From assembly GCA_024867545.1 (NCBI GenBank), contig JANFNE010000016.1:62001-126000 (forward strand): DNA of 64,000 bases. The letters run 5' to 3'. The notes beneath the pieces were generated by a model that saw only the letters and a list, made by a program, of their open reading frames with translations, was not told the DNA's origin and searched no databases. This stretch comes from Phytopythium helicoides (lineage: Eukaryota; Oomycota; Peronosporomycetes; Pythiales; Pythiaceae). Shown one piece after another: positions 53,986 through 64,000 of this stretch (positions within the stretch are counted from its first letter, which is position 1; every line of letters starts with the position of its first letter). The position numbers were made by a program, and so were the translations under genes.

Positions 53986-56073
53986 ATGGGCGGAGCAGCG
54001 TCTGTCGAAGGCGCGGGAAGTAGCACTGAGATAACAGCCATCCAGAAGCGCTCTCGAATCGTGGCCGCTCTTCTGAACCTGGCTAACAAACCTCATCATG
54101 CGCCATTGGTTGCCGCCAAGACCCAGTGGCGAATTGCGCAGCCTTTCGGAGGAAACAACGGCGAACCATCGACGAATGAGCAAGAGCTGCTGCATATGCT
54201 ACATGATCCCGTGGGGCAGAAGCATATCGGTGCGTTCGCCAAGAAGATTTTGACGTCGGAAACCTTTTTCTGCTGGGTTGAAATCAAGGAATTCCGTGAT
54301 GCACCTTCGGTCGGCTACCGAGTGTCCATGGCTAAGCTCATCTACAAGAAGTACGTCAAGGATGGATCGCCCATGGCGCTGGGGAGCATTACGTCGGACC
54401 TAAAGGCGTACTATGATGTACGTATTGCCTCACTGTTGTTCATGGACACTTCCATTTTGATGCTGAGCATGCCGGGGTGGAATGATTGCAGAAAAAGCTG
54501 GCTGCAGTTGAGAAGGAGGGCGGTGCACACATGGGACCTGACTTCTTTGATCCCTTGATGGCCATTATCGTGAGTGATATGTGTCACAACACGTTCATGC
54601 GATTCAAAGGTACGGCCGAGTACGAAACGTACAAGAAGGAGCTGAAGGATACGTACAACAAGGTCACGGTCGATGACTTTGAATACCTTGAACTACTTGG
54701 AAGTGGTGGATTTGGTCGTGTTGTTCACGCGCGGAAAAAGTCAACAGGCAAGCACTATGGTTCGTGCTGCTTCTGGGCGTTGGACGTGCTAGGTATGGTC
54801 ATTCTAACTTTTTTACCCCGCTAACAGCAATGAAGATTCAGCTCAAGACTGGACTGCTTGACGAGCACCATGACCAGCTAAGCCAGATCACGTCCGAAAA
54901 AGATATCTTGCAAATCTGCCACAATCCGTTCGTACTTGACATGCACTATAGCTTCCAGACTCCAGCCCATGCTATCATTGTGACGGAGCTTGTGCGCGGC
55001 GGTGATCTTGGTGACGCACTCAAATCGTCTCGAGATGGCTACTTGCTAGAGGATCGTGTGAGATTATACGCAGCCGAGATTGGACTCGCGTTGAATCATA
55101 TGCATGAACTTGGGCTCATCTACCGCGACTTGAAACCGGGCAATGTGCTGCTTGGCGAAGATGGTCACGTTATTCTCGCCGACATGGGTCTAGCCGCAGG
55201 GTTCAATAACTCGTACCTGAAACGCGACGATGGTGAGTCGTACCGATACGAGCCCGTGGAACCTCGGTTGACGAGAAGGAAGACGACTGTCGGTACAAGA
55301 GGGTATATGGCACCCGAAATCATATCTGGAAAGCTCGTGAAGCGCGATCAGCGTCCGGGATACACTTACGCCGTGGACTTTTGGTCGCTTGGGGTAACCA
55401 TCTTTGAGCTCATGTGTGGTTTTCAGCCCTTTAGTGTGTATTCTGGTGGAAATTTCTTCCAAGAGGTCGCCAACGAGGAGATTTTCCGTCTCTCTCCACG
55501 CACACAGCACAAAATCGAGCTGCAGAAGATGGCGCAAGGGGTGTCATTCCCTCCACATTTGACCAAAAATGCGCAGGACTTCCTGAAGCGGTTGCTTGAA
55601 GTAAGTGTCGAGCAGCGGCTTGGGTGCCATCCTGAAAAGGGCTTCACGGAGTTTATGGAACACCCATTCTTCGAGTCGATCGATTGGGAAAAGCTCATTA
55701 TGAAGCACATCGAGCCCAAATTCAAGCCGTCGCTACCATTGCTGTCCGATAAGAAGATTTACAATTCGTACGAGCATATGATGTCGCACTTTGATATTCG
55801 CGACAAAGACTTTATCCGCCGTACGTGCCTGTATTGTGGAAGATGTCACGACTCAGCACTAACGATGCCTTTTGTTTTGCAGACGACTGGTATGCTAGCC
55901 CGGACCCAGAGCTGCAAAAGCACTTTGAATCATGGGATTACATTTCGCTGTCGACGCTGCGAGCCGAGTTGGGCATCGCCAAAGAGCTGGACGAGACCAA
56001 CATCCCGTACAAAGTGCTGCAGCTCACTGGCGAGGATTTCAAGTCTAAGCCCAAGTCATCGCGCGCAGTCTGA
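53986..56073 (+). CDS. RGS-domain AGC kinase, GPCR-kinase-like
   Basis: Exons 53986-54417, 54492-54759, 54828-55820 and 55883-56073 give 627 residues. The start MGGAASVE fits the N-myristoylation pattern (Gly2, small residue at 6). An RGS-type region follows, roughly residues 66-195 (LLHMLHDPVGQKHIGAFAKK, FFCWVEIKEFRDA). The AGC kinase domain has LLGSGGFGRVVHA (Gly loop about 214-219), AMK with Lys236, IYRDLKPGNVLL with Asp334, ADMGLA with Asp352 in place of the usual DFG (GRKs have DLG), GTRGYMAPE and VDFWSLGVTIFELM. The C-terminal AGC extension holds HPFFESIDWEKLI and HDDWYASPDPELQ. RGS plus AGC kinase is the layout of GPCR kinases, which phosphorylate active receptors at the plasma membrane. 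Splices at KHY|AMKIQ and FIR|H|DDWYA restore the alignment. Confidence 0.85.
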
Positions 56074-56790
56074 GCAGTCTTTTGTCAATACAGAATATGA
56101 TACAACTACTACACTGTTACTTGCATGCGCTGAGTTGTGGGCAAGTTCTGCAGTAGCCGCACGTCGAACATGCAATGTGTTGAGTGGGGAGTCCTCAGTA
56201 AAAGTTTGATTTCTATGGATAAGTTTTCGTTCATACGAACTCAGTGTGGTGGTACACTTTTCCTCATCGGAAGCTCCCAAGCACAAGCGCTAAAACACGC
56301 AGGAATGCACAACGCGCAGCAATATGCAAGACGTGGATCACGATTCTTCAGGAAAAAATTAGAGTTAAGTTAGCGCATCACCGAGCACCCTGGGGTGCTC
56401 TTCGCGGCTAGCTGTATTTTTTCATCCTCAGAACCCGCACGACACGCTCACGCGAGCCTCCAGGGGACGACGGCACGACGGAACGGGAAAAAAAAAATGC
56501 TGTGGACCAAGTGCGCGAGGAGAAGGAAGAAGCGCAAATGACGTCGATGGCAGCGAAAGCGGCGCTTGACGCCAGCCATTCGCAAACGCAGCATCACCAG
56601 CCACTCACTTCAGTAACATCCACTTACAATAGTGCCTTCTTCATTATGGTAATCCACACGAATTCTCTCTCATTTGATAAACAGACTCTCTCATTTTATG
56701 TTGAAGAGGCGTGGCAATTATAGCGCATCATTTTGACTAAAATCCCCCAAACGAACGAACGCTGCGAGTGGAGAAGGGTGGGCTGATGGA
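56074..56790. other. Intergenic region with a small hairpin
   Basis: No gene is seen in 717 bp. A perfect inverted repeat GAGCACCC-TG-GGGTGCTC lies at 56383-56400, about 310 bp after the kinase stop. An A9 run lies near 56490. Just before the next gene, CATCATTTTGACT (about 56727) resembles the oomycete initiator-type TCATTTY core. Confidence 0.5.
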
Positions 56791-57987
56791 ATGGGCGGCG
56801 CGTGGTCCAAGACGGCATTGTACCGGCAGACGTCGAGGAAGGAGGCGTTCTACCGTGCGTTGCGTGGCAACCAGGAGCTCATTGACAAGCTCAAGGGGGT
56901 AGGACTCGATCGGAAGCAGCTTCATGAGCTTTACAGGATTTTCAGCACGATGGACAAAGGTAAAACTCGCATGACCCACCATTTGACGATGAAAGGCATG
57001 ATTCATAAAAACATCATGGCGATCGCGACAGATCGGTCGGGAGAGATCAATATGATGGAGTTCTTCAATTACATTGGTGAGCTTGAGCACACAGCATCCT
57101 TGTGACTAGAAAAAAATCGTTGACGACCTTTTTCGACCGAAACAGACTTGAATCGCAGCCGATTCTCCGAGAAGGCGTTCGCTGTTATGGACAAGGACGG
57201 CAGTGGCGAGGTGGATTTCCTCGAGTTTGTGCTCGCGGTGTGGAACTACTGCTCGTTCAGCAAGTCCAGCCTGGTACGGTTTGCGTTCGATCTGTATGAC
57301 CTCGACGGCAGCGGAGAGATCGAGCGATCAGAAGCTGCGCAGTGCATCAGAGAGGTGTGGGGCAGTGAGTGGGAGCATAGCACCATTGCACAAAAGATCA
57401 TGGGCAAGCTCGAGTCTATCATGGAAAACAGCGCCAGCGGGCGTCTGAGCGTCAATCTCTTCCAGGATTTCGCAATCCGGCACCCCATGCTACTCTTTCC
57501 TGCGTTTCAACTGCAGACGGAAATCCAGCAAAAGATATTGGGCGAGCGCTTTTGGGCCCAAGCAGCCAAGCGCCGCGGTACTCTCGATCCTCAGGACTTT
57601 CATTGGGGGTCCATCGAAAACATGGCAAAGGTATCAAGACAGAATTCAAACAAACTACTCACTGCTATTGAAGCGGACCTAGGCGAGCAAATTGAAAGCC
57701 AGCTTCGCCGTAAGAAGGTGGGCAAAGATAACGTATCCAAGCTCAAGCGATTTTCGAGTACTTTTTCTGGGAGCTCGAGCGTCAGTGCCGGTATTGCTCA
57801 CATGAATGCTGAGAGCGGTGAGTTATCCAACGAGGCAACAACTGCAGTTACAGAGTTGAAGGCGACGGTAGAGCCATTGAAGCCGACAGAGAGGACTCGA
57901 AAACGCTCTAAACTGCCCAAGAAGGAAAACGCACACGCAAGGGCACGAGATGGGTCACGACTCGTCGTAGAAGACATGGACAAGTGA
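56791..57987 (+). CDS. EF-hand calcium-binding protein with N-myristoylation-type start
   Basis: Exons 56791-56959, 57032-57076 and 57146-57987 give 351 residues. The start MGGAWSK fits N-myristoylation. Three canonical EF-hand loops are present: DKDRSGEINMME (55-66, created by the first splice), DKDGSGEVDFLE (87-98) and DLDGSGEIERSE (123-134). A degenerate fourth may lie at ENSASGRLSVNLF. The N-terminal part resembles calcineurin B-like and neuronal calcium sensor proteins. The remaining about 200 residues are basic and Ser-rich (VSKLKRFSSTFSGSSS; KPTERTRKRSKLPKKE) and probably disordered. It follows the GRK-like kinase on the same strand, 718 bp away. A calcium-myristoyl switch at a membrane is a reasonable inference. 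Confidence 0.85.
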
Positions 57988-58080
57988 CTGTAGTGATTGG
58001 AATAGATCTTAGGAAGTGTGTTTCTACCAAGCCACCTTGCTCGTCTTTGAATCCGTGGGATCAGCCGTAGGGCCGCACCG

Positions 58081-58590
58081 TCAACTTTCATCATTTCGCT
58101 CGTTGAGCTCGCTGTCGACATCCAGGTCACATGCTGAATGAGAGTCTTCGATGTAATGGACTGGCCGAGAAATCTGCTCTTGACCACCGTTTGCTTGGCT
58201 GTAGAAGCGCTGGTTGATCTGCTCGTCCGCCTGGCGCCGTCGATCCCGCAGCGTCTCCTTGATCCCCTGCAGCCGCTCGTTCAGAGCTTCCACCGCCGCA
58301 TCCTACCCCACGAGCGTCAGCTCCCAGCATTCCACGTCGCGACAGGGCCTCTGCTCTACCTGCGCCTCGATGGTGGCGAGCAGCGAGCTGGAGGCGTTGA
58401 GCAGGTTGCCGGCCAGCAGCTCAAGCGCCTCGCGCGCTTGGCGCTGCGCCTCCTGCACGTGCGCCTTGGCCACCGGCTTCCTGGCCGTGAACGACTCCTG
58501 GTAGAGCGCCGCAAGCTGCTTGAGGTACGCCACGCTCTGTGCGAAGCCCGCGGCCGCGTCGTCGTCCGGCGCGTTGTTGCCGGCGTCCAT
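58081..58590 (-). CDS. Short ABI-like protein (possible WAVE-complex subunit)
   Basis: Two minus-strand exons, 58590-58360 and 58302-58081, give 150 residues; the splice joins LLATIEAQ to DAAVEALNERL. The protein is a long amphipathic helix: SVAYLKQLAALYQESFTA, AQRQAREALELLAGNLLNAS and ALNERLQGIKETLRDRRRQA, then a hydrophilic end containing ISRPVHYIED. Helix spacing and the RPVHYI motif match the homeo-homology region of Abl interactors, where an RPVRYI motif follows the coiled helices. ABI proteins are subunits of the WAVE regulatory complex that activates Arp2/3 actin branching. The SH3 and proline-rich parts of animal ABI are absent, as in some protist forms. Alternatives are other small coiled-coil complex subunits. 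Confidence 0.6.
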
Positions 58591-58849
58591 GAGGCTCTTG
58601 GCGCAACTTGAAGTCGCCTCGAATTTCCGCGAATGAAATCGCCGCATTCCCGCTCTCCGCCAATCAAGCCGCGGCAATCCGACGATGCAATGCTCGTACT
58701 TAGCCGAGCCGCGGAAGATCGTGCCACTTCCCCCTCCCTGGAAGCCGAGCAAAGCGGCAAAAGCCGGAGAAGAAGAAGAAGCGCCGGGAGAAGCGCCCGC
58801 GAGGAGCCCGGCGACTAGCGAGGTGCCCGGCGAGCAGCGAGGCGCCAGC
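58591..58849. promoter_or_regulatory. Divergent promoter, ABI-like gene and UIM/SPRY gene
   Basis: A 259-bp interval separates two divergent start codons. It is GC-rich with a purine-rich run (gagaagaagaagaagcgcc near 58765). No defined element is recognised. Confidence 0.45.
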
Positions 58850-61800
58850 ATGAGCGGGCGGCGCCAGACGCGCCTGTCGCGCCAGATGAGCGTGCTGCAG
58901 GACGTGCCCAAGGCGCAGGACAAGGACGCGCTGGACGGCCGCTACTCGCGCCTCATGGCCGAGCTGGCCGCGCTCTGCGGCAACCGCGACCAGGTGCTCA
59001 CGGCCGACTCGCTCGCCTTCTTCGCCGCCAGCGGCCGCGCAGAGCCCGTCAAGCTCGAGCGTGAGCCCGACCGCGGCGGCGTCGATGGACTGCCCAAGGC
59101 CGGCGCCAAGGCCGAGGAGCTGCTCAGCGCCGACGCCGCGCGCAGACAGCGCGTCGAAGAGCTCACGCGCTTCTTCATGGAGGCCAAGTCGGACATTGAG
59201 TTCGCGCTCGGTAGCAGCAGAGAGCTGCGCGACGGAAAGGACAAGGACGCAGACAGCGAGCGAGACGCCGACCGCGAGAACGAGACGGGCGACGATGACG
59301 ACGACGACAAGGCCGATGGAGAGGCCAAGGACCCCAAACGCGAGCTGGCCAAGCTGCACTCGCGGCTGCTCACGGAGACCATCGACAATCACGTGTATAA
59401 CGCGATGCTCAGCCAGATCCGCGAACAGGACCCTGCACTTTATGGCGCCATTTTGTGCCATCCACTCGTGACGGGCGTCGATCCCAAGAAAGACAAGAAG
59501 AAGAAGAAGAAGAGGAAAGATCGGGAGCGCAGCAAGGACAAGACGCAGCAGCCGGCGCAACCGATTAGTTCTATGCTGTCGCCAGACTTTGCAGCCGCGC
59601 CTCTTTCGCCAGGAGATACGAGCATCAATGTGAGCCGATTTGTGGCGCGTAGCATTGCAGATGGATCGATGCAGGGCCTCATGCTTTCTGCCAAGCTCGT
59701 ATTGTCGGTCTTGAGGAGTGAGCACGATGCTCAAGGCAAATGCCCAGAGTTTCCCCTTGCTTCACACCTGCGAGTTTTACTTGGAGAACGTCCGCCAGAG
59801 TACCCGTCTAGAAGATCCGAGCCTTCAACAACGAAACGGGAGACCACTGGTATCGCGGATGGAGAAGGCGCTGGTAGTACACAAGCATCGGCCGCTGCCG
59901 ATATTGACGATGCGGAATCGGAATTCAGACGCGTTGTGGCCGCTGTCGAGGCAGCTGGTGAAATGGACCTGGATTCGGACAGCGGATCTTTGGCAAAGCT
60001 GCGCGCACGTCTAAGTCGGTTTGGCGATACGGGAGATGACGAGGACGAGGATGAGGACGAGGATGAGGAGGAGGACGACCAAGGAAATGATCGCAACAGC
60101 AATGGTGAGGAAGGAGTTGATGAAGACGCACTAATGGCCCGCGCCATTGCCTTGTCACTGTCCCCTGAGGTGACACTGAAGGACCAAGACTCGAAGGATG
60201 GCAAAGATGCGGACACGTCCTCCAATATGGATGTATCGCCATCTGCTGCTCCAGCACCGAAGCCTCGGCCGCCCAAGTTTTCGATCCAAGAGCTCCTGGA
60301 TCTTAGCCCTTTCCAACTCCCAGCGGTCGAAGATGCGTCTGCGATTGTTGACGGTGTCACCGTCGCGGCACTTCTCCTCATTCAAATCAACAAGCTCTGT
60401 CTGGATTATATCGAGTCATGCCGCAAGGGTTTTCTTCCCAACAACTCGCCAGTGCAGCCTCATCCACTCACATTTATGTTGATCAATTCTTTGGTTTCCG
60501 ACTTCCACCAATTGGCTGAATTGATTCCTACTTGGGCGACAGGCGCTGACTCTAGAGCAAAGTGGAGTCTGTTTCGGTCGTGCTCCCTCCTGTCTCTCTT
60601 CCGGGTACTGGAGGCACACTTCTTCCACATTGAGGTCGTGGGGACGGCTCCTGCATCGGTTGGACTGGGCCACGTCTCAAAACCCCGGATAAACAGCCAA
60701 GAGAATGATCCAACTGCTGATCATAACCCACTGCTAACTAGCTTGAAGGGATTTGTAGCGAACTACGTCAACCTGGAAGCAAATAACCGAAGCACTTCTG
60801 GTTTATCTCGCGACGCTATCGGCACTATTTTGCAAGGGCCAGAGGCTTTTTCGGCTGCTGATGTGCAAGATGCTGCAGAAGAATACTTTGCACGAACACG
60901 CGAAGCTGCAACTGCTGCTTGGATCCGTGGCTTTGCGATATTTTATACATCGCAGCAAGAGAGGCACAAGATTTTGGCGTCGAAGCTATTGGAGTGTCTG
61001 AAAATGCTCCGCGCACACGACGCTAGCTCCAAATGGAAGTTTTACCAGCTCGATCTACTGTGCGCTCGCTTCTCTCTCCCCGATCTTGCTCAGGGCTTTG
61101 TGCCCAATTGTGTAGACGTCGTGGAGCACGAGACCGGTGGTGACGATGCTGGCGCGGACACTAGCTCGAATAAGACTCTCGATGACGCGACACTTCAGAA
61201 TGCAGCGCTGAAAACGGGTAAAGCGAAGGCAAAGTGGAGTCCGGCCGTTGTTCGAGCATCCCTTGAAGCGGGAACTTTGAGCACGCACTCCCTCTTTGAT
61301 TACGTTGCTGAGCATGGACCTGCGGGACTTTTAGATGCGACGGGATTGGATGCATCTGGGCCGAGGGAGGACCCGCGTAACGTTGAGATCCTTGCAAATG
61401 CCTACGAGCAGATGTGGGACATTAGGCGCAAGTCGCAAGTTGATGCTCTCGAGTGTATCCAGCGCCTGCCTGGCCTGGTGGACCTATTGCATGAAAGTGC
61501 ACTGTGCCAAGAATGGCCCGTGTTTTCTTTTTCTGAGACGTACGAGCTTGTGCATGCTCCCCTTGTTCCTGTTCTCGAGTCGAGACAAAGTGGCGATACG
61601 AGGGCCGCTCCGAATGCTCGCGTACTTCTTCTTCGCTCTCTCCAAGATATGATGATCCAGCAGCTCGGTGGATCCCGGGGAGATGAGCCGCCAGCTCTCG
61701 AGTTCGATTCGTCGCGTTGCGCAGAAACCATGACTCTGTCAGATGGTAGTCAAACAGCAAAGCAACACACTGCGAAGCAATGGGGAATGGTCATGACGAC

Positions 61801-64000
61801 GACTGGATGCCCTCCCAATACAGGTATCCACGAGTGGGCAGTGCGACTTGACCGATGCGAAAAGGGCCACATCTTCCTGGGTGTGTGTACTCGCGACGCC
61901 TCCGTTGCTACATACGTTGGTGGCGATCGCCAAGGGTGGGGTTTAATTGGCACGCGCGCACTTTGGCACAACCGAAGTAAAGTCCGTGGCGATTACGGTG
62001 ACGGATTCAGCACGGGCAGTGTTGTCCGTGTACGACTGAATACGGACAGCGGTGCACTCTCTTTTGGAGTGGACGACAATGACTGGGGTATCGCGTTCGA
62101 CGGTTTGACTCAACATGGTACACTCTATCCAGCAATTGGACTGTACCAGCGTGATGATCAAGTTACAATACTGCCTGTGCAAGTGTCAAGTGAACCTAGC
62201 GCAGAAGTGACTTCTGGAGAAATTACTGTAGCAAAGGGGATGTCTGTCCCTGCCGTTCTGAAGCCGTTCCTTCATCATACAGGTGTCTTGCTGGAATCCA
62301 CAATCAACTTTCTCCAAGGGCCGATCTTTTCTGATCTGAGTCACTCCCCAGAACACCAAGCATCTCTGACTGACGAGCAAAAGTACTCAATTATCAGAAA
62401 TTCCGAAGAAGCCATTGGATCGCATCCTTTGCTATTCACTCTAGTAACGCCACTCATAAGCTCACTCAGCCTCATTCGAAACTATCACGGGCTTGGGTCG
62501 GTTCTTGCTATGCAATTCGTGCCATGGTGCATCAAGACCATGCAGAGCATTGAAAACGTGATCCAGGCATTACGAACTCTGAGTTTATCTCGGAGTGTCA
62601 GCGATGGGTTCGTTTGCGGGGATTTGGTTCTTGACGTCGCCGGCGAGTGGGAGCTCAAAAGCATGGCAGCTGGAAACATCCCAGCTCAACAGTACCAGCT
62701 GACAATTACCCAGGAAAAGCATGGCGTCGTTCAAGGACGCAGCAGCGGTTCTTTTACCACAGTTACGCTAAATGGTCTCGTGCGTGGCACGAAAGTTTGT
62801 TTCCTCGAAAGTTGGCGCCAAGGAGGGACGTGCCTAGTCGAGGGACGCCTGCGTGCTGACAGCATGGAGTTTAGCGGTAGCTATGAAGATGCCAAGAGCC
62901 ATACCAGCGGGCATATAGTTGGGCGGAAGATTCATCCTGGCTCAAGTAACGCGGAGCTCTCGCGCCGTCACCAGATCAGCAGTAGCTTTGTGATCCTCGA
63001 GATGGCAATTTCGAACTTGCTAGGATTCTTTGCGCACAGTCTGATGCATGCTGGTCGCGAGGATTTGCTTGTTGAGAGCGCTGTCTCTGTTTCGGCTAGT
63101 GTTCCTAGCTCCTCGCTACTTGGAGGTGAAGATGGATCAAGCACCATAGAAGAACCCAAATTTACAACAACTGAGAGCTCGTCAAACGAGTATGACGAAT
63201 GGGCCAGCAGCAATTTGCTCTCTGGTGGGTTGCCTTTGCCAATTGTCCAAGCGCACCTCAAGCACGTGCTCACGCAAGTATCAGATGTTACTGGGATGAA
63301 CTCGCCCACAATTGCGTCGGCAATGCCACGTCTAAACGAAGCGACCATTGCGTGGATGCGCAGCGTCGAGCCGAAGACCATTTCTGCTCCGTCAGTTGGT
63401 CGAGAGGCAACTGCAGCTGTTCGATTCCAAGCACCGAGCTCGTTCCTGGACGATCTCATCAACAGCCGCAATGAAGCGGGAGCCATCGACCGTTGGATAT
63501 CCAAACACGTTGGTGAGTCTCCATTTGTTCGTCTCGGTGGAGAGCCGATGAAGATTGCGCGGCGTACTGTCTGTGCCGCCATGATTTGGCACACGGGGTT
63601 CGAGAGTTCAATCAAAAAGGTGGTAGAGTCTATCAACTCTCTGAACGCCGACAGTGAGAAACGGCCGAACGAAAACCTCATGCACATATGGCGGGCTGCT
63701 CAACGTGTCATCGAGTGGGCAATTCGAGCCAAGAACTCGATGGGCTCCACCTATCCCATTATTGCTGGGCTAGTTATTCGAAAGGCACAGTTCCTTTTGG
63801 AAATTGAGCCAAGTCCTCGAGCGGTCGCAGCATCTGCCGCAGTCCTAGCACTGGGATCTGCAGAAACTGGCGTTCCTGGTGGACCAGGTCTCTCAACGTC
63901 GAAGACCGCGGTGTATGAATACGCGGAGAGAATTTGCAGCGAAGTGCTTCTTCAAATTTCGCGATTCATTGAGTCTCCGATCCGTGTGTCGGTGCTTCAA
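58850..64000 (+). CDS. Giant protein with UIM and SPRY domain, 3' partial (possible E3-ligase-type)
   Basis: One frame is open from ATG 58850 (MSGRRQTRLSRQMSVLQ) to the window end, 1717 codons without an intron or stop. A Lys-rich run (DKKKKKKRKDRER) lies near residue 208 and an Asp/Glu run near 395-410. A ubiquitin-interacting motif (DEDALMARAIALSLS) lies at about residues 423-437. A SPRY domain spans about 950-1107 (GIHEWAVRLDRCEKGHIFLG, GTRALWHNRSKVRGDYGDGF, GALSFGVDDNDWGIAFDGL). After that comes helical sequence such as EPMKIARRTVCAAMIWHTGF. UIM plus SPRY in a very large protein suggests a giant ubiquitin ligase of the HERC1 or related type, whose catalytic domain would lie beyond the window. 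That last step is inference. The AT-richer codon use from about 59700 contrasts with the GC-rich first 850 bp. Confidence 0.75.
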   Translation, partial: MSGRRQTRLSRQMSVLQDVPKAQDKDALDGRYSRLMAELAALCGNRDQVLTADSLAFFAASGRAEPVKLEREPDRGGVDGLPKAGAKAEELLSADAARRQRVEELTRFFMEAKSDIEFALGSSRELRDGKDKDADSERDADRENETGDDDDDDKADGEAKDPKRELAKLHSRLLTETIDNHVYNAMLSQIREQDPALYGAILCHPLVTGVDPKKDKKKKKKRKDRERSKDKTQQPAQPISSMLSPDFAAAPLSPGDTSINVSRFVARSIADGSMQGLMLSAKLVLSVLRSEHDAQGKCPEFPLASHLRVLLGERPPEYPSRRSEPSTTKRETTGIADGEGAGSTQASAAADIDDAESEFRRVVAAVEAAGEMDLDSDSGSLAKLRARLSRFGDTGDDEDEDEDEDEEEDDQGNDRNSNGEEGVDEDALMARAIALSLSPEVTLKDQDSKDGKDADTSSNMDVSPSAAPAPKPRPPKFSIQELLDLSPFQLPAVEDASAIVDGVTVAALLLIQINKLCLDYIESCRKGFLPNNSPVQPHPLTFMLINSLVSDFHQLAELIPTWATGADSRAKWSLFRSCSLLSLFRVLEAHFFHIEVVGTAPASVGLGHVSKPRINSQENDPTADHNPLLTSLKGFVANYVNLEANNRSTSGLSRDAIGTILQGPEAFSAADVQDAAEEYFARTREAATAAWIRGFAIFYTSQQERHKILASKLLECLKMLRAHDASSKWKFYQLDLLCARFSLPDLAQGFVPNCVDVVEHETGGDDAGADTSSNKTLDDATLQNAALKTGKAKAKWSPAVVRASLEAGTLSTHSLFDYVAEHGPAGLLDATGLDASGPREDPRNVEILANAYEQMWDIRRKSQVDALECIQRLPGLVDLLHESALCQEWPVFSFSETYELVHAPLVPVLESRQSGDTRAAPNARVLLLRSLQDMMIQQLGGSRGDEPPALEFDSSRCAETMTLSDGSQTAKQHTAKQWGMVMTTTGCPPNTGIHEWAVRLDRCEKGHIFLGVCTRDASVATYVGGDRQGWGLIGTRALWHNRSKVRGDYGDGFSTGSVVRVRLNTDSGALSFGVDDNDWGIAFDGLTQHGTLYPAIGLYQRDDQVTILPVQVSSEPSAEVTSGEITVAKGMSVPAVLKPFLHHTGVLLESTINFLQGPIFSDLSHSPEHQASLTDEQKYSIIRNSEEAIGSHPLLFTLVTPLISSLSLIRNYHGLGSVLAMQFVPWCIKTMQSIENVIQALRTLSLSRSVSDGFVCGDLVLDVAGEWELKSMAAGNIPAQQYQLTITQEKHGVVQGRSSGSFTTVTLNGLVRGTKVCFLESWRQGGTCLVEGRLRADSMEFSGSYEDAKSHTSGHIVGRKIHPGSSNAELSRRHQISSSFVILEMAISNLLGFFAHSLMHAGREDLLVESAVSVSASVPSSSLLGGEDGSSTIEEPKFTTTESSSNEYDEWASSNLLSGGLPLPIVQAHLKHVLTQVSDVTGMNSPTIASAMPRLNEATIAWMRSVEPKTISAPSVGREATAAVRFQAPSSFLDDLINSRNEAGAIDRWISKHVGESPFVRLGGEPMKIARRTVCAAMIWHTGFESSIKKVVESINSLNADSEKRPNENLMHIWRAAQRVIEWAIRAKNSMGSTYPIIAGLVIRKAQFLLEIEPSPRAVAASAAVLALGSAETGVPGGPGLSTSKTAVYEYAERICSEVLLQISRFIESPIRVSVLQ

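Noticed and set aside
53688..54089. Minus-strand frame of 133 residues overlapping the GRK start
   Set aside because: It overlaps a well-supported first exon on the other strand. Its non-overlapping part has coding-like texture but no start of its own and no family match.
58700..59734. Minus-strand frame of 344 residues, Leu/Val-rich
   Set aside because: It is antisense to the first exon of the UIM/SPRY gene; apparent hydrophobic runs come from antisense Lys/Glu codons.

Overview
The window looks like nuclear DNA of a stramenopile, most likely an oomycete. Genes are packed on both strands. Introns are short (about 50-85 bp), mostly GT-AG, often with CTAAC/CTAAT-like branch sites close to the acceptor. 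The gene content is that of a eukaryotic heterotroph: an importin, WAVE-complex and ERAD components, an RGS-kinase, CBS-domain cystathionine beta-synthase, and a RING-like factor with a WxxxEHxYAN module I associate with stramenopiles. Species cannot be decided from the sequence alone.

Layout. 2-20947 (+) is one giant intronless gene, 5' end outside the window, encoding a Ser/Gly/Ala/Thr/Val-rich protein. About 14 nearly identical 443-residue units fill positions 2-18800; a non-repetitive C-terminal cap follows. 21198-24315 (+) is a transportin-3/Mtr10-type import receptor. 24486-27461 carries a PGRMC/MAPR haem protein (-), a mitochondrial carrier (+) and a membrane-anchored WrbA-like flavoprotein (-). 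27521-30892 (-) is a secreted EGF-like protein with an extra repeated module, head-to-head with an IQ-motif protein at 31037-33406 (+). 34011-39633 holds a J-domain protein (+), a RING-like regulator (-), an STK16-like kinase (-, eight exons) and a 5'-3' exonuclease-family protein (+). 40529-44167 (+) is a PHD finger plus three homeodomain-like modules. 44961-47647 has cystathionine beta-synthase (+) and a peroxisomal-type MaoC hydratase (-). 49007-52973 holds SEL1L/HRD3 (+) and a serine carboxypeptidase (-). 53986-57987 (+) holds an RGS-plus-AGC kinase (GRK-like) and an EF-hand protein, both with N-myristoylation-type starts. 58081-58590 (-) is a short ABI-like protein, and 58850 to the window end (+) is the N-terminal 1717 residues of a UIM- and SPRY-containing giant protein.

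How the genes relate. This is a eukaryotic neighbourhood, not an operon. Several pairs share short divergent promoters (25358/25626, 30892/31037, 38391/38595, 58590/58850). The one pairing with a plausible joint role is the GRK-like kinase with the EF-hand protein, because calcium sensors of the recoverin type regulate GRKs in animals.

Sequence quality. Four genes carry single-base indels, mainly insertions, that break an otherwise clear frame: the giant gene (3027-3285), the J-protein, the RING-like gene and the MaoC hydratase. I read these as draft-assembly errors and give spans for the intact genes, marking each break. Splice sites below were worked out by eye from GT-AG signals, frame and family alignment and have no transcript support.
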